From Terrimonas ginsenosidimutans (GTDB lineage: Bacteria > Bacteroidota > Bacteroidia > Chitinophagales > Chitinophagaceae): DNA of 64,000 nucleotides. The translations under genes were made by a program, and so were the position numbers. The stretch is taken from assembly GCF_022012415.1 (NCBI RefSeq), contig NZ_JAKLTR010000003.1, positions 372,001-436,000 on the forward strand. Reading direction: 5' to 3'. Below, in pieces: positions 51,138 to 58,962 of this stretch (positions are counted from its first letter, which is position 1; each line of letters starts with the position of its first letter). The notes beneath the pieces are model-generated. The model was not told the DNA's origin. It did no database searches and saw only the letters and a program-made list of their open reading frames with translations.

Positions 51138-51528
51138 TACCAGGGATGCAGAAGTAAGCAGGATAAATTGGAAAGAGATCCGCCAAACTCATTCTTTCGG
51201 GTCATGTTCTGTTAGGCTTGTCTGGAGGAATGACAAAGACGAAATAAGCAGCAAGCCGGATCAGACTTTTACTGGAAATGGCGGAAATTATACCGGGAAA
51301 GCCCACGATGTGATCGTGGGCTTTTTTATTGATCCTTACTTCCAAGAGCCAGTTTACTTGCGTATTTGGTGGTTTTCCACGATTTTGGCTGTGCCATGGC
51401 CTCAGCCTCTAATGCCCCCGTAAAGGGGTGGGATTGTCGATCCCCAAAAACTTCTGAAACCTTTAAACTATTCAACTGTTGAACTATTAAACTTTTAAGA
51501 TACTTTCGATCCTGCTAAGCAGTCAGCT
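51138..51528. other. Intergenic region with terminator and AT-rich repeat words
   Basis: No gene seen. It holds the strong terminator at 51301-51327, a smaller hairpin around CCCCCGTAAAGGGG (near 51416), and an AT-rich stretch (51459-51499) with the palindrome TTCAACTGTTGAA and words AAACTATT and TTAAACTTTTAA that recur near 53.8-54.0 kb. Confidence 0.6.
51301..51327 (+). terminator. Terminator of the polysaccharide operon
   Basis: Perfect 9-bp stem GCCCACGAT / ATCGTGGGC around GTG (51301-51321) followed by six T; 160 nt after the PglC-like gene. It is the only clear intrinsic terminator found between 21.6 and 51.3 kb. Confidence 0.9.
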
Positions 51529-52272
51529 ATGTTCAAGTTATTTTCCAGATCATCATCCGTTAAAGAGAAATTTGACTTCTCCGCTTTAAAAGTGGACATG
51601 CACTCGCATCTTCTTCCGGGAATAGATGACGGGGCTAAAACACTTGAAGATTCGCTTGAACTTATCCGGGGAATGAAAGCGCTGGGTTATCAGAAACTGA
51701 TCACTACGCCACATATTATGTGGGATATGTACAAGAATACACGCTCCATAATAGAGGAGAAACTTGATCTTGTACGCAAAGCGGTGCAGCAGGAAGGCAT
51801 CGGGATTGAAATTGCCGCTGCCGCAGAGTACTTTCTCGATGAACATGTGATGCAGCTGATGGAGAAAAAGGAGCCTTTACTTAAGATCAGCGGAAATATG
51901 GTACTGACCGAATTTTCGATGGCCTTTGCCCCGCTGAATGTAAAAGACATTCTTTTTGAAATGCAAATGAGCGGATATCAGCCTGTCCTGGCGCACCCTG
52001 AACGCTATGTATACCTGCAGCATCAGAAGGATTTCTTCGTGGAGCTTAAAGATGCCGGTTGTCTTTTTCAGCTGAACCTTTTATCGCTTTCAGGTGGATA
52101 TGGACGCTCAGTCAGCGACCTCGCGGCATGGTTGCTGAAAAACGATTTCTATGATATGGCAGGTACAGATCTCCATCATACGGGCCACCTCGAAGCCTTA
52201 AAGAAATACCAGCCCAATCACCAGTTCAAGGACTGGTTGAATACATCTAAGGTATTGAATACTAAACTTTAA
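51529..52272 (+). CDS. CpsB/YwqE-type tyrosine-protein phosphatase (PHP fold)
   Basis: 247 aa. PHP-type metal motifs: VDMHSHLLPGIDDGAKTLED, TTPHIMWDMY, AEYFLDEHVM, LAHPERYVYLQ and AGTDLHHTGHLEAL. Dephosphorylates the C-terminal Tyr cluster of BY-kinases in Gram-positives and Bacteroidota. The only such kinase in the window is the Wzc-like one at 22953, so this is its probable partner though transcribed separately. Confidence 0.9.
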   Translation: MFKLFSRSSSVKEKFDFSALKVDMHSHLLPGIDDGAKTLEDSLELIRGMKALGYQKLITTPHIMWDMYKNTRSIIEEKLDLVRKAVQQEGIGIEIAAAAEYFLDEHVMQLMEKKEPLLKISGNMVLTEFSMAFAPLNVKDILFEMQMSGYQPVLAHPERYVYLQHQKDFFVELKDAGCLFQLNLLSLSGGYGRSVSDLAAWLLKNDFYDMAGTDLHHTGHLEALKKYQPNHQFKDWLNTSKVLNTKL

Positions 52273-52327
52273 ATAATTTTGGACTGGCTACGCTGAACTT
52301 TTCTGTTGCCAGTTTGTAATACAGGTT

Positions 52328-53203
52328 ATGAGCGCTTTTACCATAAAGGATCTGGAGAATCTTTCAGGGATCAAGGCCCACACGATCCGTATGTGGGAGC
52401 AGCGCTATAATCTGCTCAAACCCCAGCGCAGCTGTACGAATATCCGCTATTACAGCAACGAGGAGCTAAAAACGCTGCTCAATATCGCCCTGCTGAATAA
52501 ATGTGGCTATAAGATCTCACACATTGACAAAATGTGCCAGGAGGAGATCTGTCAGAAGGTATTATCACTTCGTGACAGTGAAGCAATGCAGGAGATCATC
52601 GTGAATGAACTCGTGCAGGATATGGTGGATCTGCAGACTGATAAATTTGAAACAACCCTCAGCAAGTATATCTGCAATTTCGGGATCGAAAATGGTGTTT
52701 TGCAGATCATTTTCCCTTTTCTTGAGAAGATCGGCATCCTCTGGCAAACGGGTCATATCATGCCGGCCCAGGAGCATTTTGTAACAAATATCATCCGCCA
52801 GAAACTGATAGTAGGGATCGATGGCCTACCCTGCAATCCGGAAGGCAAAACCTGCCTGTTATTCCTGCCCGAAAAGGAATATCATGAAATGGGCTTGCTT
52901 TTTCTATGCTACCTGTTGAAAAAACAGGGAATGCGTGTGATCTACCTCGGCGCCAATGTGCCGATGGGCGATGTGGCCAGTATTGCTGATACCATGCAAC
53001 CCGATCTGGCTTTTGTTCACCTGATCAGCAGCTTTCAGCATGCAAACCTGGAAAAGCTGGTGAACAATATCGAAACCAGGCTGCCGGGAGTTAAAACGAT
53101 CATATCTGGTTATCCGACAAAGGAATACGATCGGGAGATCCCGGAAGGAGTGGAGCTGAAAAGGTGTTTTCATGAAATGATGGACTTTATTTCAAGGCTT
53201 TGA
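52328..53203 (+). CDS. MerR-family regulator with B12-binding domain (CarH/LitR-like)
   Basis: 291 aa. N-terminal MerR helix-turn-helix (FTIKDLENLSGIKAHTIRMW, EQRYNLLKPQR), a helical B12-binding part with the W-x9-EH motif intact (Trp 139, Glu 149, His 150 in LWQTGHIMPAQEH), and a Rossmann B12 domain where the lower-ligand motif D-x-H-x-x-G reads EYHEMG (184-189): His 186 is kept, Asp replaced by Glu. In known CarH proteins this set binds adenosylcobalamin and releases DNA in light. It heads the carotenoid cluster, so it likely represses crt genes in the dark. Confidence 0.88.
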   Translation: MSAFTIKDLENLSGIKAHTIRMWEQRYNLLKPQRSCTNIRYYSNEELKTLLNIALLNKCGYKISHIDKMCQEEICQKVLSLRDSEAMQEIIVNELVQDMVDLQTDKFETTLSKYICNFGIENGVLQIIFPFLEKIGILWQTGHIMPAQEHFVTNIIRQKLIVGIDGLPCNPEGKTCLLFLPEKEYHEMGLLFLCYLLKKQGMRVIYLGANVPMGDVASIADTMQPDLAFVHLISSFQHANLEKLVNNIETRLPGVKTIISGYPTKEYDREIPEGVELKRCFHEMMDFISRL

Positions 53204-53290
53204 GAACCAAAGGAATGTTAAACTCGTAAAGATTATTTTTTTTCGAAACACACTTTGTTTAACTTTATGGCCTTAAAAATTAAACAAAAC

Positions 53291-53791
53291 ATGCCCACTA
53301 CAGATTTTAATGAGGTTTTGCTTGAGAATGCCGACTTTCTCAAGCCCTTTGCCATTAATCTGACAAGGGACAGTGAGGCGGCTAATGATCTTTACCAGGA
53401 GACTTTATACAAGGCTTTAGCAAATAAAGAGAAGTATAATGTAGGTACAAATATTAAAGCTTGGTTGTTCACGATCATGCGTAATATTTTTATCAACGAC
53501 TATCGTCGAAAGGCTAAACAAAAGACCATTTTTGATAATACCTCGAATGATTACCTGATCAACTTGAAGCAGGCTTCTGTCAGCAACGCTGCGGAAAGCG
53601 ATTTAAGGATCAAAGAAATTTATGCAGCTATTCATCAGTTGCCTGAGATCTTCAAAGTTCCATTCCAGTTGTATTTTGACGGTTACAAATACCAGGAGAT
53701 CGCCGACGTGTTGGCAGAACCTCTCGGTACAGTAAAAAGCCGTATTCACTTTGCGCGGAAACTGCTCAAAGAAAGACTGAATCGGTTCTAA
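53291..53791 (+). CDS. ECF-type RNA polymerase sigma factor
   Basis: 166 aa from ATG 53291 (in-frame ATG at 53267 and TTG at 53255 also possible). Region 2 NLTRDSEAANDLYQETLYKA, NIKAWLFTIMRNIFINDYRR; region 4 LPEIFKVPFQLYFDGYKYQE and GTVKSRIHFARKLLKERL. No anti-sigma gene adjoins, which is uncommon for ECF factors; control may come through the CarH-like repressor just upstream. Probably drives the crt genes that follow. Confidence 0.9.
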   Translation: MPTTDFNEVLLENADFLKPFAINLTRDSEAANDLYQETLYKALANKEKYNVGTNIKAWLFTIMRNIFINDYRRKAKQKTIFDNTSNDYLINLKQASVSNAAESDLRIKEIYAAIHQLPEIFKVPFQLYFDGYKYQEIADVLAEPLGTVKSRIHFARKLLKERLNRF

Positions 53792-53823
53792 CGGAACAAA
53801 ACGTCCGCAGAAGATTTTAGTTT

Positions 53824-53893
53824 AAAAGTTCAAAAGTTTAATAGTTTCAAAGTTTGAGTTCAGGCTTGAAAGCTATTAAACCTTTGAACTTTT
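53824..53893. repeat. AT-rich inverted repeat, 21-bp arms
   Basis: Left arm 53824-53844 and right arm 53873-53893 are reverse complements with one mismatch in 21, with a 28-nt loop. It belongs to an AT-rich family of words (AAAAGTTCAAAGGTTTAATAG) whose relatives occur at 51459-51499 and 53957-53998. Long hairpin in RNA or a small dispersed intergenic repeat; it lies between the sigma factor and crtI. Confidence 0.7.
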
Positions 53894-54001
53894 CTTTTGG
53901 TCCCATTGCTATCTCTTAACGCAATAGATCAAGCACTACTGTAAACCGTAAAACTTTAAAACGGTTAAACTTTTAAACCCTTAAACCTTTAACTTGCTTG
54001 A

Positions 54002-55480
54002 ATGTCAACTCCAAAGAAAGTGATCGTTATCGGCAGTGGCTTCGCAGGTCTTTCTGCTGCATCATTTATGGCAAAAGAGGGCTGGGATGTTACTGTATTG
54101 GAGAAGAACGCATCGCCCGGAGGGAGGGCCGCACGTTTTTCCCATGAGGGTTTCACTTTTGATATGGGGCCAAGCTTTTACTGGATGCCGGATGTTTTTG
54201 ACAGATACTTCGCACAGTTTGGCAAAAAAGTAAGTGACTATTACCAACTTCATCGCCTGGACCCCTCTTACCGTATTTACTGGAGTGATAGCTTTACAGA
54301 CCTTCATGCCGATTTCGATGCACTGAAAAACGAATTTGAGCTGATCGAAGCAGGCAGCGGGGAAAAGCTTGAACGTTATTTGCATGGGGCTTCTTATAAA
54401 TACCGCGTAGGTATTCAGAACCTGGTATACAAGCCCGGATTGTCCATTCTGGAATTCATTGATTGGGAAGCCATCAAAGGTATTTTTAAACTGGAAGTTT
54501 TTACTTCCATTAAAAAGCATATAGAGAAATACTTCAGTAATACGCGGCTTCGGCAAGTGATGGAATTTCCTGTTCTTTTTCTTGGAGCATTGCCCGCCGA
54601 AACACCGGCTTTGTACAGCCTGATGAATTATGCAGATATCAAAGGCGGCACCTGGCATCCGCAGGGTGGGATGTATTCAGTAGTTGAAGCCATGTATCAG
54701 CTGGCTGTTGAGCTCGGTGTGAAGTTTGTGTTCAGCGAACCGGTTCAGGAAATAAAAGTGAAGAATGGAAAGGCGACTGCCGTTGCCTCTGCTGATAATC
54801 TGTACACGGCCGACGCTGTGATCAGCGGAGCTGATTATCATTTTACAGAAATGAGCCTGTTAGGTGAGGCTCACCGTTCGTATTCTGTTGAATACTGGAA
54901 CAAGCGGGTGATGGCTCCGTCATGTTTATTGTATTACGTGGCGCTGGATAAAAAACTGGACCCTCTGCCTCATCATTCCTTATTCTTCGATGTTCCTTTC
55001 GATCAGCATGGCCAGGAAATTTACAAGACTCCCCGCTGGCCGACTTCACCATTGTTTTATGTGAGTATTCCTTCGCAGACAGACTCATCCGTTGCGCCTG
55101 TTGATAAAGACGCTCTTGTGTTCCTTATTCCGATCGCATCAGGATTGGAGGGTGATACTGAAGCCGTCCGCGAAAAATATTTCCAGCTTATCGCCGGCCG
55201 GTTTGAAAAACACACCGGTCAATCTCTCCTTGATTCAATCCTGTTCAAACGGTCTTATTCTGTTTCTGACTTTGTAAATGACTATAATTCCTTTCGGGGC
55301 AACGCATATGGCCTCGCAAATACGCTTAAACAAACAGCGATCTTCAGACCATCTTGCAGAAGCAAAAAAGTAAGTAATCTGTTTTACACAGGTCAGCTGA
55401 CAGTGCCGGGTCCTGGCGTTCCTCCAAGCCTGATCAGTGGGGAAGTGGTGGCAAAAGAAGTTGCGAAACGGATTTCCTGA
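54002..55480 (+). CDS. crtI: Phytoene desaturase
   Basis: 492 aa. FAD-binding VIGSGFAGLSAASFMAKEGW, DVTVLEKNASPGGRAARF, and C-terminal CrtI signature FYTGQLTVPGPGVPPSLISG with VVAKEV. Converts phytoene to lycopene in four steps. First enzyme gene of the cluster, 210 nt after the sigma gene and behind AT-rich repeats. Confidence 0.95.
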   Translation: MSTPKKVIVIGSGFAGLSAASFMAKEGWDVTVLEKNASPGGRAARFSHEGFTFDMGPSFYWMPDVFDRYFAQFGKKVSDYYQLHRLDPSYRIYWSDSFTDLHADFDALKNEFELIEAGSGEKLERYLHGASYKYRVGIQNLVYKPGLSILEFIDWEAIKGIFKLEVFTSIKKHIEKYFSNTRLRQVMEFPVLFLGALPAETPALYSLMNYADIKGGTWHPQGGMYSVVEAMYQLAVELGVKFVFSEPVQEIKVKNGKATAVASADNLYTADAVISGADYHFTEMSLLGEAHRSYSVEYWNKRVMAPSCLLYYVALDKKLDPLPHHSLFFDVPFDQHGQEIYKTPRWPTSPLFYVSIPSQTDSSVAPVDKDALVFLIPIASGLEGDTEAVREKYFQLIAGRFEKHTGQSLLDSILFKRSYSVSDFVNDYNSFRGNAYGLANTLKQTAIFRPSCRSKKVSNLFYTGQLTVPGPGVPPSLISGEVVAKEVAKRIS

Positions 55481-55706
55481 ACTGTGTATATTTTGCACTG
55501 GATGATCAATGCAGCAGCTGCGGCGGAGCTATGATTTCCACTATACAGCCGGTTGTGTTTAAGTAATCTTAACAGGCCATTCCGAAACATTCAACAAGAA
55601 AAATATATCGTCAGCTGGCTCCATTTTTGAACCTGATATAACGTATCTTAAACGCATCAACTCTGTAATAACTTCCAAAATTTAATCATTTATCAAACTA
55701 TAAGGG

Positions 55707-56585
55707 ATGATCCACCTTTTTCATGAGGCCAGTCAAACATGTAGCCAGGATATTACCAGGACGTACAGCACTTCTTTCGCATCTGCTATCAGGCTTTTGC
55801 ATAAAGATCTGCGTGCTCCGATCTGTAATATTTATGGCTTTGTCAGGCTTGCGGATGAAATAGTGGATACTTTTCATGAGTTTGATAAACAGCGTTTGCT
55901 GAGTGAATTTAAGGTAGAAACATTTGCTGCAATCGCGCGGGGGATCAGTCTTAACCCGGTGCTGCACAGTTTTCAGCTCACGGTCAATCAATACGAGATC
56001 GATCATGACCTGATCAATGCATTCTTCCACAGTATGGAAATGGATCTTGACCGGAAAGTATATGATGAAAAAGGGTATGAAGACTATATCTATGGCTCTG
56101 CCGAGGTAGTTGGCTTGATGTGTTTGCAGGTTTTTTGCGAAGGAAAAAAGGAAGCTTTTGAAAAACTGAAAACACCTGCGCGGGCGTTGGGAGCCGCGTT
56201 TCAAAAAGTGAATTTTCTCAGAGATATACAGGCAGATTATAACGGTCTCGCCCGTGTGTATTTTCCGTGTTGCGATTTCAATAATTTCACGGCGGAAGAT
56301 AAACGTCGCATTGAAGAAGATATTCATCAGGATTTCAAGGCAGCTTACCGTGGCATTACCCATTTGCCGCTTAAGGCAAGGTTTGGAGTATATGTAGCGT
56401 ACAAATATTATTTATCCCTTTTCAGAAAGATCAGGAAGATGCAGCCTTCAACGATACTGCATCAGCGGGTACGTATTCCTGATTACCATAAAGTATTGAT
56501 AATCCTCAGAGCCGGCCTGAAAAATAAACTGCGGCTCATTGCCCCACAGACAGGCTCCATTTCGGAAATGGAAAGCAGTTTTTAA
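55707..56585 (+). CDS. crtB: Phytoene synthase
   Basis: 292 aa. Isoprenyl synthase motifs: STSFASAIRLLHKDLRAPI, first Asp-rich motif GFVRLADEIVDTF (DExxD type), YGSAEVVGLMCLQVF, and second Asp motif FLRDIQADYNGLARVYFP. Condenses two GGPP to phytoene. 226 nt after crtI; the gap has no gene. Confidence 0.93.
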   Translation: MIHLFHEASQTCSQDITRTYSTSFASAIRLLHKDLRAPICNIYGFVRLADEIVDTFHEFDKQRLLSEFKVETFAAIARGISLNPVLHSFQLTVNQYEIDHDLINAFFHSMEMDLDRKVYDEKGYEDYIYGSAEVVGLMCLQVFCEGKKEAFEKLKTPARALGAAFQKVNFLRDIQADYNGLARVYFPCCDFNNFTAEDKRRIEEDIHQDFKAAYRGITHLPLKARFGVYVAYKYYLSLFRKIRKMQPSTILHQRVRIPDYHKVLIILRAGLKNKLRLIAPQTGSISEMESSF

Positions 56586-56618
56586 CGTTGGCACGTTAAT
56601 AGTTAAATTTGCAGGCAA

Positions 56619-57161
56619 ATGCAATCAGCTACGATGATAGAAGAAGAAGTGATCCTGGTTGACGAGCAGGACAAGGAATTAGGAACAGCCGGGAAAATGG
56701 AAGTGCACGAGAAGGCATTACTGCATCGTGCGTTCAGTGTTTTTGTATTTAACAAAAAAGGTGAACTGCTGCTTCAGCAGCGGGCGCTTCATAAGTATCA
56801 TAGCGGAGGCTTGTGGACAAATACCTGTTGCAGTCATCCACGACCTGCAGAAGACACACAGGCTGCCGCTGAAAGAAGATTACAGGAAGAAATGGGCTTC
56901 CATCTTCCGCTTCAGAAAGTATTCGATTTTGTTTACAAAGCAGATTTTGATAATGGCCTGACAGAATATGAATTTGATCATGTATTCGTCGGCGAATACG
57001 AAGGCACCATCGATATCAATGAAGACGAAGTGCTGGATTATGCTTACCGTCCAATGTCATATCTTGCTGAAACGATCGGATCCATGCCGGAGATATACAC
57101 CGCCTGGTTTCGGGTAGCATTTCCGAGAATAGAAGAATGGTGGAGAGGGAAGTATAAGTAA
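56619..57161 (+). CDS. idi: Isopentenyl-diphosphate delta-isomerase, type I
   Basis: 180 aa. Nudix-like: VILVDEQDKELGTAGKMEVH, HRAFSVFVFNKKGELLLQQR, WTNTCCSHPRPAEDTQAAAE with the catalytic Cys in TNTCCSHP, RRLQEEMGF and the catalytic Glu in EYEFDHVFVGEYEG. Interconverts IPP and DMAPP to feed GGPP synthesis. 33 nt after crtB. Confidence 0.95.
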   Translation: MQSATMIEEEVILVDEQDKELGTAGKMEVHEKALLHRAFSVFVFNKKGELLLQQRALHKYHSGGLWTNTCCSHPRPAEDTQAAAERRLQEEMGFHLPLQKVFDFVYKADFDNGLTEYEFDHVFVGEYEGTIDINEDEVLDYAYRPMSYLAETIGSMPEIYTAWFRVAFPRIEEWWRGKYK

Positions 57162-57271
57162 AAATTAAAAGTGAAAAGTGAAAAGTGATTTTTTGTATTA
57201 AACTTTTGTTTGAACATTCCTGGGCCTGATTTTTTTCTTTGAATTTTGACTTTTTAATTTCTGATTGCTCA
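57162..57271. repeat. AT-rich intergenic repeat before crtZ
   Basis: Three tandem GTGAAAA-type units (AAAAGTG x3 at about 57169-57187) and an imperfect inverted match between AAATTAAAAGT near 57163 and ACTTTTTAATTT near 57249. Same style as the AT-rich repeats near 51.5 and 53.9 kb but different words. Confidence 0.5.
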
Positions 57272-57781
57272 ATGTTAGTAATATTCTACATATTAGTATT
57301 GATCGGAACATTCATCGCAATGGAAGGCGTAACATGGCTGACGCACCGGTTTGTGATGCATGGTTTCCTGTGGTATCTGCACAAAGATCATCACCAGGTG
57401 CAGCCGGGGTTTTTCGAAAAGAATGATGCATTCTTTATCATATTTGCGATACCCAGCATCTTCCTGATCTTTAAAGGTACTTATAGCGATATCTGGTGGA
57501 TGCAGGCGATCGGGTTTGGCATCATGGCCTATGGCATTGCCTACTTCCTGGTGCATGATGTGATCATTCACCAACGATTCAAGTGGTTTACCCGCAGCAA
57601 TAATACGTATGTCCGTGCCATCCGCTGGGCACATAAGATGCATCATAAACACCTCGGCAAGCAAGAGGGGGAAAGTTTTGGGATGCTGTGGGTGGCAAAG
57701 AAATACTGGGATAAGATCCGCAGGGATAAGCGCCTTATGGCTGGTAACCGAAAAGTACAGTATGCTCCGGAAACTGAATAA
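57272..57781 (+). CDS. crtZ: Beta-carotene hydroxylase
   Basis: 169 aa from ATG 57272. Fatty-acid-hydroxylase-type His clusters: WLTHRFVMHGFLWYLHKDHH, then HDVIIHQRFKW and RWAHKMHHKHLGKQEGESFG. Three membrane helices. Adds hydroxyls at C3 and C3' of beta-carotene to give zeaxanthin. No ketolase gene is present in the window. Confidence 0.94.
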   Translation: MLVIFYILVLIGTFIAMEGVTWLTHRFVMHGFLWYLHKDHHQVQPGFFEKNDAFFIIFAIPSIFLIFKGTYSDIWWMQAIGFGIMAYGIAYFLVHDVIIHQRFKWFTRSNNTYVRAIRWAHKMHHKHLGKQEGESFGMLWVAKKYWDKIRRDKRLMAGNRKVQYAPETE

Positions 57782-57797
57782 TATCGTCCCCTTGTAA

Positions 57798-58949
57798 TTG
57801 ACTACTCAATCCAAATATGATTTCGTAATTGCAGGTGCAGGATGCGCCGGGTTGAGCCTGCTTCTACGGATGCTCAAAAGTGGCAAATTTACCGACAAGA
57901 AAATTTTACTTATAGATAAAGATCAGGTGAAAACCAACGACCGAACCTGGTGTTTCTGGGAGCAGGAGCCTGGCTTTTTTGAACAACTGGTATACAGGGA
58001 ATGGTCACACCTTGATTTCTTTGGTGAAGGGTTTACTGCTACACTGGATGTCTCTCCCTATCAATACAAAATGATCCGCGGGGTCGATTTTTATGCGTAT
58101 TGTTTCAGTGAGATCGCAAGACACCCGCAGGTTGAAAAGCTGTTTGGTGAAGTGAAAGGTCTTGCCCGCAGAAACGGGAAAGTGATCTTGCATATAGATG
58201 ACCGCGAAATGGATCTTGGTGATCCGGTCGTGTTCAATTCCCTGCTCAAAGAAAAGAGATCCAAAAAAGATATTGTACTGCTTCAGCACTTTAAAGGTTG
58301 GGTGATAGAAACGGAGACACCCTTTTTCGATCCGGGTAAGGCAACGCTGATGGATTTCCGGATTGATCAGCGACACGGGACAAGCTTTGTGTACGTATTG
58401 CCATTTACAGAACATGCGGCGCTTGTGGAGTATACACTATTTACTCCGGCACTATTGAAGGATGAACAGTATGATGAAGGGTTAAAGAGTTATATCAACG
58501 AATACCTGGGTATTAGCACTTTCCTGGTGAAGGAGCAGGAATTCGGGATCATTCCCATGAGCAATCGGATTCATCATTTTTATAAAGACGGCATATACAA
58601 TATCGGAACGGCTGGCGGACAAACGAAGGCTTCCACCGGGTATACATTCAGGTTTATTCAGAAGCAATCAGATCAGATCGTTCAGGCGTTGATCAATGAA
58701 CGCCCGCTTTCTTCCATTCCCAAACCACCATCGAGATTCAGGTTTTACGATAATACATTACTGCACATTCTTTATCATGATCAACTACCGGGCAAACAGA
58801 TCTTCTCTACACTTTTTCGCAGGAATGATCCGCGCCGTGTGTTAAGGTTTTTGGACAATGAAAGTACATTGGCAGATGAATTAAAGATCACTTCTTCTTT
58901 GCCCACCTGGCCTTTTCTGAAAGCAGCAGCAAAGACAATTTTTCCATAG
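57798..58949 (+). CDS. crtY: Lycopene beta-cyclase
   Basis: 383 aa from TTG 57798 (no nearby ATG fits the N-terminus). NAD/FAD motif FVIAGAGCAGLSLLLRML, DRTWCFWEQEPGFF, MDFRIDQRHGTSFVYVLPF and GTAGGQTKASTGYTFRFIQ are CrtY signatures. Closes both rings of lycopene to beta-carotene. Last gene of the cluster; tail-to-tail with the minus-strand gene 13 nt away, with no intrinsic terminator recognised between. Confidence 0.94.
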   Translation: MTTQSKYDFVIAGAGCAGLSLLLRMLKSGKFTDKKILLIDKDQVKTNDRTWCFWEQEPGFFEQLVYREWSHLDFFGEGFTATLDVSPYQYKMIRGVDFYAYCFSEIARHPQVEKLFGEVKGLARRNGKVILHIDDREMDLGDPVVFNSLLKEKRSKKDIVLLQHFKGWVIETETPFFDPGKATLMDFRIDQRHGTSFVYVLPFTEHAALVEYTLFTPALLKDEQYDEGLKSYINEYLGISTFLVKEQEFGIIPMSNRIHHFYKDGIYNIGTAGGQTKASTGYTFRFIQKQSDQIVQALINERPLSSIPKPPSRFRFYDNTLLHILYHDQLPGKQIFSTLFRRNDPRRVLRFLDNESTLADELKITSSLPTWPFLKAAAKTIFP

Positions 58950-58962
58950 CCAGTTTACGGCC

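Noticed and set aside
54002-58949. Ketocarotenoid pathway
   Set aside because: No crtW or crtO-type ketolase is present; the genes support synthesis only as far as zeaxanthin.
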